Shown piece after piece: positions 54,627-63,908 of a DNA stretch of 64,000 nucleotides. This stretch comes from Corynebacterium jeikeium (GTDB lineage Bacteria; Actinomycetota; Actinomycetes; Mycobacteriales; Mycobacteriaceae). The notes beneath the pieces were generated by a model. The model had not been told where the DNA came from. It saw only the letters and a program-made list of their open reading frames with translations, and did no database searches. Every line of letters starts with the position of its first letter. The stretch's first letter is position 1. Location: assembly GCF_028609885.1 (NCBI RefSeq), contig NZ_CP063195.1, positions 2,232,001-2,296,000 on the forward strand, in the 5' to 3' direction. The position numbers and the translations under genes were made by a program.

Positions 54627-56120
54627 TTAAGCCTCCCTCACTACCCGGCCAACGCGGGCAGCACTTGGAATTTGATCGGCACGGGCAGAGGTTCCCGCGG
54701 TCTGGGCTGCACTGGAGTCAGCCTGCCCCGGCTGAGTCACCGAATCCACCATCCCGTTGGGCAGGTTGAACAAAGCAGCCAACGCATCCGGGTAGCTAAC
54801 CTGCTGGCCACCGGCGGAAAGCTTCTTGGCCTGCACAGTTGGGGTGTGCAGCAGCTTATCCACCACGCGCTTCATCGACTTGACCACAGCCGCGCGGTCG
54901 GCCTCCGACATGTCGGGAGTCAGCCGCTCCAGCGCCATTAGCTCCTCGGCCATGACCTCCCCGGCTTTCTGCCGCAGGGCCTTGACGGTGGGCACAACAG
55001 ACTGCGCACGCTGTTGCTCCAAGAAGTTCTGCAGCTCGTCGGCTACGATCGCGCGAGCTGGGCTCTCGTCCTGCACCCGGTCACCGGCCATGGTTGTGAG
55101 CTCCTCAATGTTGAGGAGCTTCACCCCGTCGATCTCTGCCACGGAATGCTCGATGTCCGCAGGCATGGACAGGTCGATCATCACCTTCGTGCCACGGCGC
55201 CCAGCAACGCTAGCCACGCCGCCTGCAGCCCCTACGGCCGCGCGCACGTCCTGCTCGGTGACCACGTTGCCCACCGCACCGGTTGCAGAAACCACAATGT
55301 CCACGGCACTCAAGCAGTCGGCGACCCCGTCCAGCGGCACGGCGGAGGCATCTACCCCTGCCTCACGTGCGTGGTTGACCAGGTTCTCCGCTCGCGACAG
55401 AGTGCGGTTGGCTACGGTCGCATGGTCGATACCGAGCCTTCCCAGGTGGGTGGAAGCCAAGGATGCCATTGCCCCCGCACCGATAATCAGTGCACGGTGG
55501 CCGGCGAGAGGTTGGGACGAGGGGGCGTCATCAACAACAGCAGAAAGAGCGCGCGCTGGCTCGATGTAGCGCAGCGCCTGGTCCAGAGAGAAAGACACCA
55601 TGGAAGCGCCCGCCGAATCGATGGCGGTTTCGGAGTGCACGCGCTTGCCCGTCCGCAGGGCTCGCTGCGTTAAGTCGTGCAGGGTGCGCCCCACTGTGCC
55701 GGTTTCGTTCGCGGACTGGTAGGCGCTGCGCAGCTGGCCGATGATCTGCTGCTCACCGATGACCATAGAATCCAAGCCGGAGGCGACCTTCAGCATGTGT
55801 TCTGCCGCGGAATCCGCGTAGTGCACGTACAGGTGTGGCTCCAGCTCGGCGGTTTGCAGCCCGGAGAACTGGGCGATCGTGTCCACCACGTGGTCCAGGC
55901 CAGAGTGGAAAGCGTTGGCGACCGTGTAGAACTCCATGCGGTTGCAGGTGGAAAGTACCAGCGACTCGGAGATCACGTCGTTATCCACAAGCGATAGCTG
56001 CATCTTCGGCAGATCCGCATCCGCGACCGTCGCCTGCTCCAACATGGTCACCGGAGCTGAGCGGAAAGACAATCCGACCAGCAACACCGACGCGGAACCA
56101 GTCCGGGTGCTACCACTCAT
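54627..56120 (-). CDS. hemA: Glutamyl-tRNA reductase
   Basis: First enzyme of C5 heme synthesis; reduces glutamyl-tRNA to glutamate-1-semialdehyde. The 497-residue protein has the catalytic Cys in ESLVLSTCNRMEFYTVA, the EQQIIGQLRSAYQSA region, the NADPH fold HRALIIGAGAMASLASTHLG and the C-terminal dimerisation helices. A Ser/Ala-rich tail extends past the usual end. It heads the hemA-hemC-hemD-hemB run. Confidence 0.95.
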   Translation of the reverse strand: MSGSTRTGSASVLLVGLSFRSAPVTMLEQATVADADLPKMQLSLVDNDVISESLVLSTCNRMEFYTVANAFHSGLDHVVDTIAQFSGLQTAELEPHLYVHYADSAAEHMLKVASGLDSMVIGEQQIIGQLRSAYQSANETGTVGRTLHDLTQRALRTGKRVHSETAIDSAGASMVSFSLDQALRYIEPARALSAVVDDAPSSQPLAGHRALIIGAGAMASLASTHLGRLGIDHATVANRTLSRAENLVNHAREAGVDASAVPLDGVADCLSAVDIVVSATGAVGNVVTEQDVRAAVGAAGGVASVAGRRGTKVMIDLSMPADIEHSVAEIDGVKLLNIEELTTMAGDRVQDESPARAIVADELQNFLEQQRAQSVVPTVKALRQKAGEVMAEELMALERLTPDMSEADRAAVVKSMKRVVDKLLHTPTVQAKKLSAGGQQVSYPDALAALFNLPNGMVDSVTQPGQADSSAAQTAGTSARADQIPSAARVGRVVREA

Positions 56121-56278
56121 AATGTCTTCATGCCTCCTGCGGGGATCACTTGGGGAACTGCTGCGCGGGGCTAAACCCCCAAGTAGTTACGAGTGTCTAC
56201 GGTAGCCCTTAACCCACCCCGTTGCCAAAACGAGTTCTGAAGGCTGCTATATGGCGCACATTCTGCACCCTAGTGGCT

Positions 56279-56566
56279 CTAGTTCTGCTCTAACGCCGCG
56301 ATCAGCTCGTCATCGTCGATTTCCCAACACGCGACCTCCTCGTCGTCGACGAGTACCACGGGAACGCGGTCGCCGAATTCTTGTGCCAATTCCTCTTTTT
56401 CTTTGGTGACGCCACCACGGTCCAGCTCAATCACTTCCACGGTCGTGCCGAAGCGCTGTGCGATGGGCAAGATTTGCTGATGCACGCGGGCGCAGGAGCC
56501 GCATGTCGAGCGGCTGATCAGCTGCACTCGCGCGGCTTGGGCTGGGGAAATACTGTCAGAGCTCAT
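56279..56566 (-). CDS. Glutaredoxin-like (DUF836-type) protein
   Basis: A 95-residue thioredoxin-fold protein with the redox pair in ISRSTCGSCARVHQQILPIA (CxxC), the cis-Pro segment DRVPVVLVDDEEV and a C-terminal helix. It sits just upstream of hemA, as in mycobacteria. A redox role linked to heme synthesis is possible but unproven. ATG 56566 is used; the frame is open slightly upstream. Confidence 0.85.
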   Translation of the reverse strand: MSSDSISPAQAARVQLISRSTCGSCARVHQQILPIAQRFGTTVEVIELDRGGVTKEKEELAQEFGDRVPVVLVDDEEVACWEIDDDELIAALEQN

Positions 56567-56650
56567 GGACGCCCATGCTACCCGCCACACGGCTTTGGGC
56601 TTCGCACTCTCAGCAGGGGACTCTCCCCGCTTTCGGGTAACTTTGTTTAT

Positions 56651-57907
56651 GTGAATGAAGCGCCTGACCTAGAACCGTCGAACCGCCCCACCCCGGCTCC
56701 TAGCCGGAATGTGGGCGAGCGTGCGGAGTTTTGGGCGGAATTGCGTGATATTGGCAGCGAATGGCGTGGATACCTGCGTGCGCTTTCCTTGACCGCGCAG
56801 TCCTTCCTCCGCGAGTTCCGAGAGGAGCGCTTCGGAAAACCCAGCCACGAAGAACGCTCAGGCGATACTGAGCCTGCAGCTGTGGAGAAGGTGGCGTCCC
56901 GCCCAAAGAAGCAGGGCCACCCCACATCCACAGCGCAGAACATTCAGGTTGGGTACGGCACCGGCGCCCCACGAGCACTCTGGGAGCTCAGCGAGACACA
57001 GCTGGACCAGCTGGCGCACAGCTACGAGATCGAAGGCGACCAGCTGCGTACCGGACTGGCCAACCTGGAGGGCGCGGGGCTGTCAGCAGAGCACCCACGG
57101 CACCTGGACCACCCTGACCCTTCAATCCCGCAGGATGCCGGCGTTGGCGCTTTTTTCGACGTGGACAACACGCTGATCAAGGGTGCCTCGATCCTGCTTT
57201 TCGCCCGTGGCCTGGCGAAGAGGCGTTTCTTTACAGCCCGCCAGCTGCTGGGCTTCATTTGGGTGCAGATGAAGTTCCGGGCGCTGGGCAAGGAAAGCGC
57301 AGACGATATTGCCAGTGGCCGGGAGCAAGCGCTGGCGCTCGTTAAGGGGCGCAAAGAGTCCGAGGTTATCGCGATGGCCCAAGAGATCTGGGCGGCGACG
57401 ATCGCGGAGCGCATCTTCCCGGACACCAAGGAGCTGGCTGACATGCACATTCAGGCTGGCCAGCAGGTGTGGCTAGTGACAGCCTCGCCGGTGCAGTTGG
57501 CGCAGATCATCGCTAAGGAACTGGGGTTTACCGGCGCGCTTGGCACCGTGGCGGAGGTAAAGGATGGCCGCTTCACCGGGCGCATGGTCGGCCACATGCT
57601 GCACGGTGAGGAGAAAAAACACGCCGTTATCGCCCTGGCCAACCACGAAGGCCTGGATCTGGAGCGCTGCACTGCGTACTCGGATTCCGTGAACGACCTG
57701 CCGATGCTTTCGACCGTTGGCACGGCCGTCGCGATTAACCCGGACTCCAAGCTACGCAAGGCCGCGCTGGAACGCGGCTGGGAGATCCGCGACTACCGGC
57801 GGATGCGTCGCGCACTCCGGCGCATCGGCGGAGCGTGGCTAGCTGTAGGGGTTGGATTGCTGGGCTTGGCTGGCGGCGCGGGAGTGTGGGCTTGGAAGCA
57901 GCGCTAG
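56651..57907 (+). CDS. HAD-IB family phosphatase (SerB-like) with N-terminal extension
   Basis: A 418-residue protein. Residues 1-160 are a charged, partly helical extension not needed for catalysis. The HAD fold begins with the nucleophile motif AFFDVDNTLIKGASILLFAR, continues with WLVTASPVQLAQIIAKELGF, K in GEEKKHAVIALA and the metal site YSDSVNDLPML. A C-terminal helix (WLAVGVGLLGLAGGAGVWAW) may anchor it to the membrane. In mycobacteria the equivalent gene is serB1, but the real substrate may be a phospholipid or another phosphoester. GTG 56651 is the chosen start. It is followed by a bidirectional terminator. Confidence 0.85.
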   Translation: MNEAPDLEPSNRPTPAPSRNVGERAEFWAELRDIGSEWRGYLRALSLTAQSFLREFREERFGKPSHEERSGDTEPAAVEKVASRPKKQGHPTSTAQNIQVGYGTGAPRALWELSETQLDQLAHSYEIEGDQLRTGLANLEGAGLSAEHPRHLDHPDPSIPQDAGVGAFFDVDNTLIKGASILLFARGLAKRRFFTARQLLGFIWVQMKFRALGKESADDIASGREQALALVKGRKESEVIAMAQEIWAATIAERIFPDTKELADMHIQAGQQVWLVTASPVQLAQIIAKELGFTGALGTVAEVKDGRFTGRMVGHMLHGEEKKHAVIALANHEGLDLERCTAYSDSVNDLPMLSTVGTAVAINPDSKLRKAALERGWEIRDYRRMRRALRRIGGAWLAVGVGLLGLAGGAGVWAWKQR

Positions 57908-57935
57908 GGCTGGCTAGAGCTCGCCAGGAACGCAA

Positions 57936-57985
57936 AACCCACCGTGCCACGCCCTTTCGAAGGGCGCTTGCGGTGGGTTTCTTTC
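57936..57985. terminator. Bidirectional terminator between the HAD gene and bS22
   Basis: AACCCACCG pairs with CGGTGGGTT, with an inner GCCCTT/AAGGGC stem. The plus side is followed by TCTTTCT and the minus side by TTTGCG. It serves the convergent HAD and bS22 genes. Confidence 0.75.
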
Positions 57986-58004
57986 TATATGCGGCAGCGG
58001 AAGG

Positions 58005-58106
58005 CTACTTACCGAGCTTCCTACGCTGAACGCGGGTCCGGCGCAGCATCTTGCGGTGCTTCTTCTTGGACATGCGCTTGCGGCGCTTCTTGATGACAGA
58101 ACCCAT
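58005..58106 (-). CDS. Small ribosomal protein bS22 (33 residues)
   Basis: A 33-residue, extremely basic peptide that starts [20 protein letters not shown] and ends [12 protein letters not shown]. It is almost identical to the actinobacterial small-subunit protein bS22, which binds 16S rRNA near the decoding region and is often missed in annotation. The same gene sits beside the BldC-like gene in mycobacteria. The GC-rich, Arg/Lys-coding composition and the terminator that follows support it as real. Confidence 0.93.
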   Translation of the reverse strand: MGSVIKKRRKRMSKKKHRKMLRRTRVQRRKLGK

Positions 58107-58323
58107 GGGGTGAGCCTCGTTTCTCTCGGTTAGTTATCGCTTACAAGTTAAAGGTCTGCTCCCCCACCGCCGGACCTTTTACGGCGGTAGAGAAGATGTG
58201 TCCTCGGATGCACGCTGCCTGCTAAAAGGGGCGGCCACAAGGGGCTGCCACGCAAGAGTTGTTTCACATCCGTAGACACGAATGTTCCACAGTTTAACCC
58301 CCTGCACCCTGGAGAAACAAAAA

Positions 58324-58375
58324 TCCCCCATCACCGGGCGGATGACGAAAGCCATCTAGCGCCGAAAATGGGGGA
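58324..58375 (-). terminator. Terminator after the BldC-like gene
   Basis: TCCCCCAT (58324-58331) pairs with ATGGGGGA (58368-58375) around a structured loop. On the minus strand the stem is followed by TTTTTGTTT. Confidence 0.75.
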
Positions 58376-58392
58376 CTGTTGCGTCTCGCTAA

Positions 58393-58593
58393 TTAGCCAG
58401 TCTGGCCGGGGTTGTACTCGGAAGCTCCGAGGTATGCCTCAACGGCGGATCCACGAACACGGAAGTTGCGACCGACCTGCACGGCGGGCAGCTCCTCCGA
58501 GTGGATGAGACGGTAAACAGTCATCTTCGACACACGCATCAGGTCAGCGACCTCCGCGACGGTCAGAAATGTTCCATTTTCGGTGTTAGCCAT
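58393..58593 (-). CDS. BldC/excisionase-like helix-turn-helix DNA-binding protein
   Basis: A 66-residue protein made of a single MerR-like helix-turn-helix (FLTVAEVADLMRVSKMTVYR) with a wing (LPAVQVGRNFRVRGSAVEAY). This matches small actinobacterial BldC-family regulators that bind direct repeats cooperatively. It lies between bS22 and proC, a conserved position. Targets are unknown. Confidence 0.9.
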   Translation of the reverse strand: MANTENGTFLTVAEVADLMRVSKMTVYRLIHSEELPAVQVGRNFRVRGSAVEAYLGASEYNPGQTG

Positions 58594-58916
58594 AGATCAT
58601 CACTTTCTTTGCGCTCTCATGCGCTGCAGGCTTCCCCTCCTGCAGGACTTCACACGTGATCGCTCGCGAACCATCATAACGTGAAACGTGTGAATAATGT
58701 GCAACAAGGGTGACCATTGAGAGCAGATTGCTCCTTGTGGCCTACGCAACTCGAGGTACCACAAGCTCACGCCTGTTACCGAGCGTGACTGGATTGAACA
58801 GGCGTGATCTGTGTTAAACCGTTGTGTCTAAAAAGATCACTGAGGTCGCTCGGAGAGAGGGAGAAATTAACCCCATTTGGGCGGGGCTCACGCCTACGCA
58901 CCGCCCACAGGGGCGC
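58594..58916. other. Intergenic region between proC and the BldC-like gene, with a 10-bp inverted repeat
   Basis: No gene is seen in these 323 bases. CACGCCTGTT (58768-58777) and AACAGGCGTG (58797-58806) form a perfect 10-bp inverted repeat with a 19-base loop, about 110 bases past the proC stop. There is no T tract, so it may be an operator or a Rho-dependent end rather than a simple terminator. The BldC-like promoter should lie in the left half. Confidence 0.5.
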
Positions 58917-59783
58917 TTAACTATCGCCGTTGGCCGCGTTCGCACCCGGCTTCGGCGCCCCCAGCTCCTCAGAGCGATTCTTGCAGGCTTCCATGGCGCG
59001 GAAGAATGCTCCGCGGATGCCAGACTCCTCCAGTTCGCGCAGCGCCGCCGCAGTGGTTCCTCCAGGGCTGGTGACCTTAGTGCGCAGCACAGAAGGCGTA
59101 TCTCCGCCCTCTGCAAGGTTTTGGGACATCATGGTGGCGGCGCCCTGCACGTTAGCGATAGCCAGCTTCTCCGCCAGCGGGCGGGCTAGCCCCAGCTGCA
59201 CAGCAGACTCGATCATCGCTTCCACAACCAGGAAGATGTATGCCGGACCGGAACCAGAAACAGCCGTGACTGCGTCCAGCTCCTTTTCCTTAACAATGAC
59301 AGCCTCGCCGACCTTGGACATGATGTCCTGCACCGTATTCAGCTGATCCTCTTCGGCAAAGCGGCCACCGGCGATGCCAATCGCACCCTTGCCAACCAAC
59401 ATCGGGGTGTTCGGCATGGTGCGCACAACGGTGGTGCCCGCAGGCAACGCGGACTCCATGGTGTTGATAGTCACGCCTGCCGCCAAGGAAACCACGATCG
59501 TGTCCTGGGAGTTGCTGTCCAGCACCTCGGCCACCTCGTCCAACACGATGGGAACGATGTTGGGCTTCACGCAAATGAATAGGATGTCGGTGCCTTCAGC
59601 GGCTTCGCGCCCCTCGCGGGCGGTGACCATACCGTACTTATCCTTGAGTTCGTCCAGACGCTCCTGCGACGGGTCCGCGACGATGATCTTCTTTGCGTCT
59701 GCGGCACCTTCGGTATCCGCAACAATTCCGGCGAGCAGTGCTTCGCCGATGTTTCCTCCGCCAATAATTCCAATTTGAGTCAT
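58917..59783 (-). CDS. proC: Pyrroline-5-carboxylate reductase
   Basis: Final enzyme of proline synthesis, reducing pyrroline-5-carboxylate with NAD(P)H. The 288-residue protein has the Rossmann motif IGIIGGGNIGEALLAGIVAD, VRTMPNTPMLVGKGAIGIAG and the family signature VTSPGGTTAAALRELEESGI. Length is normal with a short C-terminal tail. Several GGGGAACTA repeats lie upstream. Confidence 0.95.
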   Translation of the reverse strand: MTQIGIIGGGNIGEALLAGIVADTEGAADAKKIIVADPSQERLDELKDKYGMVTAREGREAAEGTDILFICVKPNIVPIVLDEVAEVLDSNSQDTIVVSLAAGVTINTMESALPAGTTVVRTMPNTPMLVGKGAIGIAGGRFAEEDQLNTVQDIMSKVGEAVIVKEKELDAVTAVSGSGPAYIFLVVEAMIESAVQLGLARPLAEKLAIANVQGAATMMSQNLAEGGDTPSVLRTKVTSPGGTTAAALRELEESGIRGAFFRAMEACKNRSEELGAPKPGANAANGDS

Positions 59784-59830
59784 ATAAACCAGCGTGCCAG
59801 GATTGCCGGCTTCCTGCTACCCCGCCCTTT

Positions 59831-59869
59831 TAGTTCCCCGACTAGTTCCCCAAGTTTCGTTAGTTCCCC
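59831..59869 (-). repeat. Three direct repeats of GGGGAACTA upstream of proC
   Basis: On the plus strand TAGTTCCCC occurs at 59831-59839, 59843-59851 and 59861-59869. A related TGGTTCCCC at 59890-59898 lies inside a hairpin. They lie 48-115 bases upstream of proC and may be regulator binding sites. Confidence 0.45.
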
Positions 59870-59883
59870 CTTCAATCCACGAA

Positions 59884-59909
59884 GGGCGCTGGTTCCCCAA
59901 CCAGCGCCC
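59884..59909 (-). terminator. Strong hairpin after the membrane protein gene
   Basis: GGGCGCTGGTT and AACCAGCGCCC form a perfect 11-bp stem with a four-base loop, 20 bases past the stop at 59930. No poly-T follows, so the terminator assignment is tentative. Confidence 0.5.
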
Positions 59910-59929
59910 GCCCACGGCATATGAGGCTT

Positions 59930-61012
59930 TTACAGCCCCTGAATTAGTCGCGGCCCGATCGTCAGCACCAAACCAACGACGGCGGCGAGAATCATCAGCA
60001 GCTTGTCGCGGTGGCGCAGCAGCGCGTGCACCAGTCCGACCAGCAGCAGCGTCACAGCGATGGCCAGCACCAACGCCAGAACCGCCGGAGCCTTGGCCCA
60101 CACCAGGCTGAAGCCGAAGAACACTCCCACGCCCACGGCGATTGCCAGGATCGCCTGCAGGGCCATCATGGGCCAGGAGATCGTATCGTCTTCGTATTCG
60201 ACAACTTCGCCGTCCTCGAGCGATTCCTCAAGCTGCGCGAACTGTGCGCGCTCGTCACTGGTGACCTGCGAATCCGACCTAGCTTCTGCCTTTGCCTGCT
60301 TCGCATTGGTCTTGACGCCCACCTTGTCAGCAGCGTCCGCCTCAGTAGACTTAGCAACCCCAGCGGCGCCGGCTGCTCCTGCTCCGCCCGCTACCGCAGC
60401 CGCGGTAGCCCCGGCCTTGCCGGGCTTCTCGGCCTTTTCAGCCTTGCCAGGCTTTTCGGCAGGCTTGATCGGCTTGACTTGCTTGGTTGCCTTCTTAGCC
60501 TCTGGCTTGACCTCTGACTTAGCCTCCGGCTCCGCCTTCGGCTTGTCGGCCACCTTGCCGCGTGCGACCTCACCGAAGGTCGGCTTTTCAGCCTCAGCAC
60601 CCTTGATGCTCTGGGCATTCTGGGCGTCCTGGACATCCTGAGTGTCCTTGGCAGCAGCAAGCTGGCCGGTCTTTTCCTCCGGACGCTCCGGGGTGCGGCT
60701 TACGGAACGCTGATCCTGCTGGGGCTTCTTGCCCGGCGTCTCCTGCTTCTCGGGCTGCGCCGCAACATCGTCCTTGGCAGCGACCTTCGGAGCGGCCTTC
60801 TCTGCCGGCTTATCTGCATCCTTAACCGCAGACTTATCCGCAGTGTCATCGTCCTCGGTCTGGACTACTGGAATGGAACCCGTCAGCTCGGCAACGGAAA
60901 CGCCGCCCTTTTCCAAGTTGCGGTGACGGCGTCGACGCCGGCCAGTGTCGGCAGAACCTGGTTCGCGCCCGTTACGGGCGAGAAGTTCGGCGACTGTCAG
61001 CTTCTCACTCAT
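59930..61012 (-). CDS. Conserved actinobacterial membrane protein (Rv0497-like)
   Basis: A 360-residue protein. The N-terminus is conserved in the family (SEKLTVAELLARNGREPGSA, RRRRRRHRNLEKGGVSVAEL-like and TGSIPVVQ). About 200 Lys/Ala/Glu/Pro-rich residues that look disordered follow, then three to four C-terminal helices (SWPMMALQAILAIAVGVGVF, AVLALVLAIAVTLLLVGLVH and LLMILAAVVGLVLTIGPRLI). The middle region is far longer than in short homologues. Its place between ppx and proC is conserved. Its function is unknown. Confidence 0.8.
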   Translation of the reverse strand: MSEKLTVAELLARNGREPGSADTGRRRRRHRNLEKGGVSVAELTGSIPVVQTEDDDTADKSAVKDADKPAEKAAPKVAAKDDVAAQPEKQETPGKKPQQDQRSVSRTPERPEEKTGQLAAAKDTQDVQDAQNAQSIKGAEAEKPTFGEVARGKVADKPKAEPEAKSEVKPEAKKATKQVKPIKPAEKPGKAEKAEKPGKAGATAAAVAGGAGAAGAAGVAKSTEADAADKVGVKTNAKQAKAEARSDSQVTSDERAQFAQLEESLEDGEVVEYEDDTISWPMMALQAILAIAVGVGVFFGFSLVWAKAPAVLALVLAIAVTLLLVGLVHALLRHRDKLLMILAAVVGLVLTIGPRLIQGL

Positions 61013-61137
61013 CCATTGATCCCATCACTTGATCACTTGCGGCGCAGCCTCATCTGCCCTCAAGCGTCACTTTAAACATATGTCTTCAAACACACTACTT
61101 TACTCCGCCATTTATATGCGGAAGCAACAGGCATTAC

Positions 61138-62073
61138 TTAGGTTAGATTCGGATTGTGGTCGAGCTGGCGGAAGATCACGCCTTCACGCAGAGCCCAAGG
61201 GCACATGTGCAGAACATTAATATCCAACTTGCGCATCGCCGCCTCAGCAACCAGCGCACCAGCAACAATCTGGTGCGAGCGTTCCGCACTCACGCCCTCT
61301 AACTCCGCTCGGTCGGCGGCGGTCATGCGGGAGATAAACGCGATCAGCTGGCGCAGACCGGCCTGAGTCAAAGTGCGTTTTACTCGCGGACCAGCAGAGG
61401 AAGGCGCCGCGCCGGTCAAGCGCGCCAACATCCTAAAGGTCTTGGAGGTTCCCACAGCCAGGTCAATATCACCGGAATCCAGCAGCTTCTCCACCGGATC
61501 GTTCAGCTCTTCGTCGATGAACTCCCCCAGCTCTTTCACTTTCTTTCTCGACGGCGGGTCCGTATCGAACCACTCGCGGGTCAAGCGTCCGGCACCCAGG
61601 TTCACACTGCACGCGACGTCCGGATCCTCATCTGTACCGATAGACATTTCCAGCGAACCGCCGCCAATATCCAGGTCGCAGATGCGCCCGGCGGACCAGC
61701 CATACCAGCGCCGTACTGCAAGGAACGTCAACCGCGCTTCCTCATCCCCCGATAGGATCCGCAGGCGCACGCCGGTTTCTTTTTCTACCTTGCCCAGCAC
61801 CTTCTCGGAATTCTCAGCCGAGCGCAGCGCGGAGGTAGCGAAAGGCAGCATGGCCTCGCAGCGGAATTGCTCCGACATCTCCTTGGCCAACGCCACCCCG
61901 TTGAGCAGCTTCTCCTGCCCCTTTTCATTGATGGCGCCCTTCTTGTCAAGGTATTCCACCAAGCGCATCGGAGTCTTCCAATTGCTCATTGGAGTCGGCG
62001 GTCCGCCGCGCTGTGCATCGACGACCACCAGATGAACCGTATTGCTTCCTACGTCAAGCACACCTAATCGCAC
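61138..62073 (-). CDS. Ppx/GppA-family phosphatase
   Basis: A 311-residue protein of the ASKHA fold. The first phosphate loop is [18 protein letters not shown] and the catalytic Glu lies near [15 protein letters not shown]. The second loop is [15 protein letters not shown]. Actinobacterial short forms like this can act on polyphosphate or pppGpp; the substrate is not fixed by sequence. GTG 62073 is the start that places the glycine-rich loop at the N-terminus. It is divergent from the cysteine-rich protein gene 24 bases away. Confidence 0.88.
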   Translation of the reverse strand: MRLGVLDVGSNTVHLVVVDAQRGGPPTPMSNWKTPMRLVEYLDKKGAINEKGQEKLLNGVALAKEMSEQFRCEAMLPFATSALRSAENSEKVLGKVEKETGVRLRILSGDEEARLTFLAVRRWYGWSAGRICDLDIGGGSLEMSIGTDEDPDVACSVNLGAGRLTREWFDTDPPSRKKVKELGEFIDEELNDPVEKLLDSGDIDLAVGTSKTFRMLARLTGAAPSSAGPRVKRTLTQAGLRQLIAFISRMTAADRAELEGVSAERSHQIVAGALVAEAAMRKLDINVLHMCPWALREGVIFRQLDHNPNLT

Positions 62074-62097
62074 GCACCCCAGCCTAATGCGTCTACG

Positions 62098-63063
62098 GTG
62101 GAACACGTGAATGAAACGTCTGCGGAGATTGAATCGGGCACCCCAAACAACGAGCTAGCCACCGGCTATCCGGAAGGCACACCCGCTGACCTATCTATCC
62201 GCGCGGGCCACGAAATGGCTGCCGACCACCCTCGCGAATGGCTGGAGTTCATCGACCCCGCAGATTCCGAGCACATCATCCAGGTGGATCTCACGTGGTT
62301 GCTGTCCACGTACCGCTGCCGGTTCGGCACCGAAGCCTGTTTGGGTATTGACGCCGAGAATCCGGACGTCGGCTGTTGCACCCACGGCGCATTTCTCACC
62401 GACGAAGACGACCGTGCGACCCTGCGGAATGTCGCGGAAAAGCTCACAGCGGAAGACTGGCAGAACCGCCCCGCGGAAATGGATGAATGGGAGGCGAAGG
62501 GGCGTCCACAAGAAAAAAGCGGCGACGACATCGAGCCGTGGCTGGAATGGGACGAGCTAGAAAACGACGAGGGCGAAATGGAACCCGCGTTAAAGACCGT
62601 CACAACAAACGGGGCGTGCATCTTCGCTAACCGCGAAGGGTTTCCTGCGGGGCGCGGCTGTGCGCTGCACGCCTGGGCACTACGCAACGACGTAGAGCTG
62701 ACTGCCGCGAAGCCCGAAGTGTGCTGGCAGGTGCCGCTACGACGTCTTGAGGACTGGGAGACTCGCCCCGACGGGGTGGAAATGCTGCGCACAACCGTTA
62801 CCGAATACAACCGCCGCGGGTGGGGTGACGGCGGCGAAGACTTTGATTGGTATTGTTCCTCCGACCCAAACTGCCACGCGGGCGGGGAGGCACTGTGGCG
62901 CACCGGGCGCGAGGAGCTGACGGAGCTGATCGGCGAAGAAGCGTACGAGGTACTGGCCGCGCACTGCGAGGAGCGGGAAAAACTAGCAAAAGTCTCCCCG
63001 AGTGGGTTCCCGCTGCTGTCGATCCACCCGGCGACGGCCGAAGCACGGCGGCGCGGGATTTAG
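62098..63063 (+). CDS. Conserved cysteine-rich protein of unknown function (Rv0495c-like)
   Basis: A 321-residue soluble protein. Cysteine and histidine motifs are spaced through it: [48 protein letters not shown] and [18 protein letters not shown]. They suggest metal or Fe-S binding and resemble DUF3109-type proteins. The position between ppx and regX3 is conserved in mycobacteria. GTG 62098 or GTG 62107 could be the start; neither has a clear ribosome-binding site. It is convergent with regX3. Confidence 0.78.
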   Translation: MEHVNETSAEIESGTPNNELATGYPEGTPADLSIRAGHEMAADHPREWLEFIDPADSEHIIQVDLTWLLSTYRCRFGTEACLGIDAENPDVGCCTHGAFLTDEDDRATLRNVAEKLTAEDWQNRPAEMDEWEAKGRPQEKSGDDIEPWLEWDELENDEGEMEPALKTVTTNGACIFANREGFPAGRGCALHAWALRNDVELTAAKPEVCWQVPLRRLEDWETRPDGVEMLRTTVTEYNRRGWGDGGEDFDWYCSSDPNCHAGGEALWRTGREELTELIGEEAYEVLAAHCEEREKLAKVSPSGFPLLSIHPATAEARRRGI

Positions 63064-63069
63064 GCGGAG

Positions 63070-63762
63070 TTAGGCCTCGAACTTATATCCCAGGCCACGG
63101 ACCGTCACCAGGATCTCCGGTCGGGAGGGGTTGCGCTCGATCTTGGAACGCAGGCGCTTAATGTGCACGTCCAGGGTCTTGGTATCTCCGACATAATCGG
63201 CGCCCCACACGCGATCGATCAGCTGGCCGCGGGTCAGCACGCGGCCGCTGTTGCGCATGAGGTACTCGAGCAAGTCGAACTCCTTCAGCGGCATTGGAAC
63301 CTTCTGCCCGTCGACGGTGACGATATGGCGCTCCACGTCCATCATCACGCGATCCTCCTGCAACACCAGGCCGTCGTCGTCGGGAGCCTCGACCTCAACC
63401 TCGCCGCCACGGCGCAGAACGGCGCGGATGCGGGCGATCAGCTCGCGGGCGAAGTAGGGCTTGGTCACATAGTCGTCGGCACCGAGCTCGAGACCCACGA
63501 CCTTGTCGATCTCGCTGTCGCGAGCCGTCACCATAATCACCGGCACGCTGGAGGTCTGGCGCAGCTGGCGGCATACCTCAGTCCCGGACATGCCGGGCAG
63601 CATCAGATCCAACAGGATAATGTCGATGTCTTCCGCAGCGAAGGTATCTAGCGCAGTGGGACCGTCCGGGGCCATGAAAACCTCGAAACCTTCTTTTTTC
63701 AGCAAAAATGCCAGAGGTTCCGCCAAAGACTGCTCGTCTTCGACAATCAAAACGCTCGTCAC
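63070..63762 (-). CDS. regX3: Two-component response regulator RegX3
   Basis: A 230-residue OmpR-family regulator of phosphate starvation and envelope genes. The receiver has TSVLIVEDEQSLAEPLAFLL, the phospho-acceptor Asp in DIILLDLMLPGMSG, VIMVTARDSEIDKVVGLELG and K in VTKPYFAREL. The winged-helix domain has LLEYLMRNSGRVLTRGQLID and TKTLDVHIKRLRSKIERNPS. It is nearly identical to mycobacterial RegX3 in these parts. GTG 63762 is the start, with AAAGG upstream. Confidence 0.95.
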   Translation of the reverse strand: MTSVLIVEDEQSLAEPLAFLLKKEGFEVFMAPDGPTALDTFAAEDIDIILLDLMLPGMSGTEVCRQLRQTSSVPVIMVTARDSEIDKVVGLELGADDYVTKPYFARELIARIRAVLRRGGEVEVEAPDDDGLVLQEDRVMMDVERHIVTVDGQKVPMPLKEFDLLEYLMRNSGRVLTRGQLIDRVWGADYVGDTKTLDVHIKRLRSKIERNPSRPEILVTVRGLGYKFEA

Positions 63763-63908
63763 AGCTGCTCAATAACCTTTCAAAGAAAAATTTTTAAAGC
63801 TACAGAAACTATCCGCCACTATCGTAACGTGCCCGCAGGCTTTAGGGAGTATCAACCCTCAAGACACCCAGTTCACTGGGGGATTACCGGAAGATAACCC
63901 AAAGGTCA
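63763..63908 (-). other. Non-coding spacer between the senX3 tail and regX3
   Basis: 146 bases without a gene. CCCAGT-TC-ACTGGG is a short 6-bp hairpin near 63868-63881. The spacer may hold a separate regX3 promoter; none is clear enough to mark. Confidence 0.4.

Noticed and set aside
59831..59909. CRISPR-like repeat cluster upstream of proC
   Set aside because: The repeats are only nine bases, unevenly spaced, without spacers of constant length or cas genes.
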